Source: Trissonchulus latispiculum (taxonomy: Eukaryota > Nematoda > Enoplea > Enoplida > Ironidae). Taken from it: DNA of 64,000 nucleotides. How positions within the stretch are numbered: position 1 is the stretch's first letter; the number at the start of each line of letters is the position of its first letter. The stretch lies in NCBI GenBank assembly GCA_030248195.1, contig JASAND010028790.1:1-64000 (forward strand), in the 5' to 3' direction. The notes beneath the pieces were generated by a model. It was not told where the DNA came from. It saw only the letters and a list, made by a program, of their open reading frames with translations, and did not search any database. Below are positions 58,633-64,000 of this stretch, in pieces. Made by a program: the position numbers and the translations under genes.

Positions 58633-59417
58633 ACTGATAATTCGGTCGCCCATGAAAAGCTTCCCACTCCTTCCGGCCGGACTGTTTGGAATCACGTTCT
58701 TAATAAAAATCCCGGCCACCCGCGTTGCCTTCTGAGGTTGCTGTCCGTCGTGGTCCATCACAGCAGCCTGACTAGGCAGTGGTGGCACTTCCACTTTTCC
58801 TCCAACAATGCTGATACCAAGAGACTTCCCTGGTTCTTTGACCAGTTCCACAACCCTTGGTTCGCCCCAATACTTGATACCACTAAGACTGGGACTACCA
58901 AGATTTGGAGGCTGCACTGTGACGGATCCAGATATATTGCCGGGATAGGGAGGCGGGGGTGCCGGTTTAGGCGGGATCTCAGGAGCGGGAGTAACGTCCG
59001 GGACAGGAGGTTCGGACAAGGGGGGTTCAGGTAGTGGAGGTTCCGATTGGTTCGGAGGGTTCAGGTCAGTAAGCTCGCCAACGGTAGGGGGAGGGGGAAA
59101 GGAAGATTCGCGTTCATCGATCTCTTCCACAGGAGGGGGCAGGGGAGGCAAACTTTCAGGCTCGATGGTTGACGGAGTGTCAGATTTGTTGGAGGCGACG
59201 GAAGGAGTTCGGGCCGCGGAACCCGCACGACTGGACTGACTTCGCACAGAACCAGTCGAGGTTTCAGCGATGCTGCTAACCTCTTCTGTCTCCGCGATTG
59301 TCGGAAGCGTTTGCTCATCAAACGTGCTGTGAGGAGGTTCAATTATCTCCATGCTGGTGACGGTCAAAATCTCTTCCTGACTATCTGGCGGCTCAGGTTG
59401 TTCTACGGAAGAATAAG
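58633..59417 (-). CDS. MPDZ: Exon 19, right copy
   Basis: Mirror of 36592-37376, exactly 785 nt. It keeps the FPPPPT and PPPY motifs and the PDZ8-like start. At least one Ala to Val change (SEPPAPDV to SEPPVPDV); about seven further base differences show in a 270-base stretch, mostly silent. Confidence 0.92.
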
Positions 59418-59861
59418 CTGAAACAAATAAATGAACCAACGTGAACGTATTTCAAAGACTATTATCCAAATGTTGTTGCTTTTTGAAATTTATCATAAAG
59501 ACAAGCAAAATTATTTTTGACGTAACTAACCGTTTACTGCATTTGTATAAAATAGTTGTAAAAATCACACCACAGCCAATCACGTAATCACGAACATTGA
59601 GTGTCAGGAGATTCTGTTGGTTAGATTGATTGAGTTAGAACCTTTGAAAATAAATGCGAGAAACAATAAAAACTTTAACAAGCATATTTTGAAATTCAAC
59701 ACATGCACGCGAAATTGGTAATTTTGCCTTCAGTTTGCAATTTGGTGAGTCGAATTTCTGTGTGTATTGATCGAGCTCGCCATATAGATCCCGGAGTGGG
59801 TTTCTACCACCCTATCAAGTGCGATTCATAACACACCAGCTGTGAAGGATAGCACACTAAC

Positions 59862-60044
59862 TTGGAGGGTTTACGGAATGGGAAGAAATCATTGTAATGG
59901 CTGCAGTGGTGCTATTTCCAGTGCCCATGGAAGATTGTGCATGTGAAAGACTTGTAGTGGTTACAGTGTCATGAGACGTGGACGCGGACTGATGATCGCT
60001 CGAATCATCGTCCTCCAAATGCCCGGCCACTCCTTCAAGCCATA
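59862..60044 (-). CDS. MPDZ: Exon 18, right copy
   Basis: Mirror of 35970-36152, 183 nt, Ser/Thr-rich linker. This is the most upstream exon of the right copy: the repeat ends at 61,199, before any match to exon 17. Confidence 0.82.
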
Positions 60045-61199
60045 CTGAAACAAGACAAAAAATCAGCAATAGAATAGATTTGCAAAATTCTAAATGACAG
60101 CAAATGTTATTTCAAATTCAAATGTACTAAATTATTGGTTCTATCTCTATGTTTCGGCTATTTAAGCCTATGCCTATGTAAAGGGAATGACTCATATTCA
60201 CCTTCCTCCCCGAATACTCGTGTTGTTAAGTTTGTTAATGAATCCTTAAATCTTGTCGCAATTCTATTCAAAGAATCAAATCTTCCTTTTGACATGTCAG
60301 GGAATTAGGCTGCGGTGGTAATAAAGGCTGTTAATCCAAATCAAGAATACTGGTTGTGGAGCAGATGCCAAAGATGAGTAGTACATTGTAATTGATTAAT
60401 TGCAAAGTATCAATTAGTTTGAAACTATTTTTAAAAGAAAAGTAATGCAATGGCCTGCATAAGCAAGTAGAGCAATGTTTGGAGGTATCAGTGAAGTAGG
60501 CTGGATTCAGTACGGCCTGTTTGCTTTCCACGACCTAATCCATAGGAAAGTCAACTCATTTAGAGATATTAAAGTCTGATCTGAAGTAATATTGCTCACT
60601 CAGGCTGTCATACTGAAAAGACAGTAGATCCTGCCAGAACTCAAAGGTGAACTGAAACCATACACATGAATGTTTCATGGCTCTTGTTAACATTCTCTCG
60701 TAGCAAGAGATTATTCGATATGAAAGGCCAAAACAGCTACAAACACTGACGAAAGCCAACTATACTTTATGACACTGACGAACTCTTTAGGACATGAAAA
60801 CGGCTTCGTATCTCTGGAAAAATCTGTTAAATATTTGATAATATTAGTGCAGAAGATACACATGATGGTTTGTCTATCTAATTGTGTATTAGAAGATATT
60901 ATTGAAAGAATGTATATACTATATAATATACATATATACTTGATATATATATATATATATACATGCTGCATTCGGTGATTAACCTTCCATTTCAAATATT
61001 GGGCATAGCTACGTCTGAACATGTGGACGTTAAATTTGTGGTAAAAGTTGGTGACTGATAGAAATTTAACATTCTTAAATTAAGTAACGCTATGTGATAA
61101 CCCTATAACCCTATAAAGTATAAAGGGACCCTGAAGATTTTTCTACCCACGTGTGACCGCAGCGCGTTCAGTGGTTGACAAACTGAATTTTCCGTTTAA

Positions 61200-61540
61200 G
61201 GTGATGATTCCCTTTGGTCACATAAAGTTTGCACCATTATTACTCACTCATTACTTGGAGTTTAGAAGCCATTTTTATATCAAAATGCAGCTGGACATTT
61301 TCTCTTTTTAATGCATACCATGAAAATAATGTTGCTTTTTTAAAATATTTTTAACACATTTTAGAAGAAGTATAATTTTCTAAGTTTGTTGCAGACTCAA
61401 GTAATTTTTTTCGCGAGACATCGGTTACGTATCATCATATCATTTGATACCTCCATCAAATAGCTGGGGACAATTTTTTATTTATTTTGAAGTCGCTCTT
61501 CGTTATAAAGAAATAAGCTGAAATGTGTGCGTAACCTGTT
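61200..61540. mobile_element. Truncated copy of the TTAA-type element
   Basis: Starts GGTGATGATTCCCTTTGG directly after a TTAA (61196-61199) and matches 12487-12816 at roughly 90% up to GTGCGTAACCTGT. It then stops; the other ~650 bases and the second terminus are missing. Confidence 0.82.
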
Positions 61541-64000
61541 GTCGAATTTGGAAATTCTGTGAATAATTTTGTGTTCAAGTGAAGATTAAAGGTTCGTGAA
61601 TGAGTGTATAATATGTCTGATTATTCTCTAACTTAATCGCTATCTAACTAAAGTAAGACGACACAGCCCTAAGTAATTTTTGACACGAATTTACTTTCTT
61701 TTAAGCAACAATACAAAAACTACAATAATTTGCAAAATTCACAGTATTCTAAATAATAGAACAAAAAGGTGGGACAAGCACCATAAGTTATAATGAACTA
61801 ACAGCAAAACAAATCAAAACAAGCCTTTACATAAAGAACCCCAAAGGGGGGGGGGGGTGAAGCAAATCGCCCCAAAAATAGGAAAACAGGAATTAGGCGA
61901 GACTGGCTGTAAGACCCGACCTTTCGCCACGACGACAAAATAGTAGACAGAAAGAAAACGCGCCCAATTTTAATGAATTTGTGAATTAGCTAGCTCCGGC
62001 CTTGGACCGTACACAAAAGAGTAATTTAGGTTGATTTGCATAAAGTTAGCACACTTTTGCATAATTTTGAATGAAATCAAGGAAATATTCTACAGATTAC
62101 CCCCTCTTTTGAAACGAGCGCCCTCGCCGCGGCCTCCGGGCACACAGATTAGTAATGAAATTGTGTTAGTCTACGTATCGTAGCTACTAGAATAGATAAA
62201 ACGCGTTTCAGAAGAATCGGAAAAAGATAAAAAATTTTCGTATCCCTCGGGGACGTCTTCCCGGGGACACTACTTGGGCCCCACACTTATACACATACTA
62301 GGGGATTTCGAGCCACGGGTAAAACTACACCGGAACATACCGGGGGTACATTCAACACATATATTACGGACTTTGCCGACACACAAATACAAATACAAGA
62401 AAATTGGGAGAAGCCCTTCAGCCGCGACAAAAGCGCACATTACAAAACAGCGGATAATCGGAAGATATGAAATTACAATAATATGAAATATAGAAAGAAT
62501 ATAATCATCAGAAGTGAGTGCCAACTAAAGCGCTCGAAATGTAAAATAAAATTTTCAATAAAGGAAGCAAAATATATATTTACTGTAACTATAGAAAAAA
62601 TATATAAAGGAATGACGAATAGTAAGGGGGCAGGCAAAGGGCACAGGGAGGGACCAAATTTTTATGCTCCAAAGGAGCGAAATAGATCGAAAGAAGAGTT
62701 TTCGAAACCCAGAAGGGGTCTGTCTGGGCACCTGCCAACCCCAGCAGATATAAACTATAGAATCTTTTATTATAAATGCCAAAAATTGTAAAGCAGAGAA
62801 ATAAAGCACTGTGGAAAATAGCTGCATGGAATTGGACATGGCAAATTAAGGCAACAAATATGGCAGTACAACATATAGAAATTTGGAGAAATTTTAAAAT
62901 AAAGTAAACCCGTGACCATTTTTAGAAAAGAAAGCGAAACAAACCCCATGTTAAAGAAACAAAAGACCCGAAAAGATTAAGAAAATAGAATAACATACAG
63001 CAAATATAGAACAGCCAAGCTGAGCAAGAGGGAACCACCCCACCCGAAAATGAGATCTCAGAAACATAGAAACAGGAAAGCGAATTTAAAAAGGTAATTT
63101 AAGAAAATTTACTCCGGAGAAGAAACCCCAAACAATGACCAAAAGACCCCACCCAACCAAAGTTAATGCTAAATCAGTAGAGTACATAGAAGGTATAAAC
63201 AGTAAAACAACAGTTAGCAAAAGAAGGGGAAAGGGGAGGGGGGACGGACGAGGTAAGGGGGCGCAAAACCGGGTTCACAACAATCATCACAAAATTGACT
63301 TAAAAGTTCAAAATAATTATAGATGGCTCCAGGCTGCGGGTAAAAGATCTTCGGTTCCAAAGCACCTAGGGAAAAATCCCATACCAAATCACCGGACCAG
63401 AACCTCCGGACCACTGGGCGGATGCCCCTCGGCATCAAGCGCCCGCTCAACCCAGCCAACACCGCCAGCCTTCCCACACCAAACCAGGCCCTTCCAAGCA
63501 TCAGATGGAATCATAGGGGCCGACCTGTATCACATATGGGGGAAAATACAGTAACAAGCAAGCAAACAGTACAGCAGGGGAACACTCGCCGTCAAGAGGG
63601 ACAGGGGGGATTGAAGGGGGACAGTAAGTATGCTACAGAACAAACAAATAAGGATAACATACGGCATATTTATGAGAATAAGCATATAGGCATGATGCCT
63701 AACAATAGCAAAGAAAATAATTGGGCAAAAGCCCGCAGTACATAGATATGAGGCCCGATTAATTTAGAGAGTGTAGGCAGAAACCGGAGGAACCGTTATC
63801 TCCCCTGCGGGGGAAACGCAGGCACCGCAGGAGACGCCAAAACAGAAAAAAATGGAAAATAATGCTCAAGAGTCAAGAATGCCGGTCCGGGGTTGACCGC
63901 CCACCGTTACCTCCCCTACGGGGGAAGCGCAGGCGGCGAGCAACCACGGACCCGCCGAGGTACGGCACGGTGTTATAGTTACCCGAGTACTATTGCCTAC
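61541..64000 (+). other. A-rich repeat-like tract, possible retroelement
   Basis: Begins TGTCGAATTTGG at the break in the transposon. It has a G12 run after CCCCAAA (about 61,846), GC-richer sequence near 62,230-62,290, then a strongly A-rich + strand from 62,480 to 63,760 with basic open frames (63135-63554 and 63422-63745) that match no domain I know. A-rich sense strands are common in retroelements, but I found no reverse transcriptase motif. The element may continue past the window. Confidence 0.4.
63789..63938. repeat. Two copies of a GC-rich hairpin-bearing motif
   Basis: CCGTTATCTCCCCTGCGGGG followed by GAAACGCAGGC, and about 112 bases later CCGTTACCTCCCCTACGGGG followed by GAAGCGCAGGC. 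CTCCCC(T)(G/A)CGGGGG can form a short hairpin. Structured leader or tandem unit of the adjoining element. Confidence 0.65.

Larger units (their letters stand above)
48601..61199 (-). repeat. Right arm of the 12.6 kb inverted repeat
   Basis: Starts TGAGAAAGAA at 48601 and ends at a TTAA (61196-61199), where a transposon copy abuts. All 13 exons of the arm keep the lengths, splice positions and frame of their left-arm partners. The 1,140-base spacer between the arms (47461-48600) is single-copy here. Confidence 0.95.

Noticed and set aside
34811..61199. Interpretation as one long transposon with 12.6 kb terminal repeats
   Set aside because: The arms are ordinary gene sequence with introns and other transposons, and the spacer is a gene intron and exon; no transposase or matching target duplication at the outer ends.
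63135..63745. Two overlapping basic frames near the right edge as genes
   Set aside because: Sequence is A-rich and repeat-like with no motif; overlapping frames argue for composition rather than coding.

Overview
This is eukaryotic, animal-type nuclear DNA: AT-rich, with small exons separated by introns of up to about 6 kb, GT-AG splice sites and T-rich acceptors (mostly TTTTAG or TTTCAG), and introns full of small DNA transposons. I found no bacterial signatures. The species cannot be named from the window; an invertebrate (nematode, flatworm or similar) fits the intron and repeat style.

One protein-coding gene dominates: a multi-PDZ scaffold of the MPDZ/MUPP1-PATJ family (C. elegans mpz-1 is the worm member). 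On the + strand I traced 30 exons from about 2.2 to 46.6 kb. Exons 2-30 join in one frame of 1,659 codons, with every splice phase agreeing. They encode seven PDZ domains, in the order and with the linker signatures of MPDZ PDZ4 to PDZ10, separated by proline/serine-rich linkers. The N-terminal part (PDZ1-3, any L27) would lie left of the window.

The most striking feature is a long inverted repeat. Bases 34,811-47,460 (left arm) recur in reverse orientation at 48,601-61,199 (right arm) around a 1.14 kb unique spacer. The right arm carries exons 18-30 on the - strand, each with exactly the same length and splice positions as its left-arm partner. The spacer holds exon 31, the first half of a PDZ11-like domain, also on the - strand; the repeat junction cuts it off mid-domain. 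Neither copy of the gene is complete as laid out here. The arms differ by roughly 1-3% plus small indels, so this is either a diverged inverted duplication or two haplotypes falsely joined head to head.

The introns hold a varied set of non-autonomous mobile elements, several with clean target-site duplications. Three hAT-like elements have TAGNG ends and 8-bp duplications; two are filled with GGCCCG-type arrays and one with TTTCAG hexamer arrays. Two more elements have hAT-like 8-bp duplications, two are TTAA-flanked piggyBac-like, and three belong to a CAAGAGT-ended family (one nested in another). There is also a TA-flanked foldback hosting one of the hAT elements, a 1.34 kb near-perfect palindrome, a TTAATCC-rich foldback, a small LTR element with a gag remnant, and a tRNA-derived SINE.

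Beyond 61.2 kb the right arm gives way at a TTAA site to a truncated copy of the 12.5 kb transposon, then to an A-rich, repeat-like tract running to the window edge. No RNA gene, CRISPR array or operon was found.
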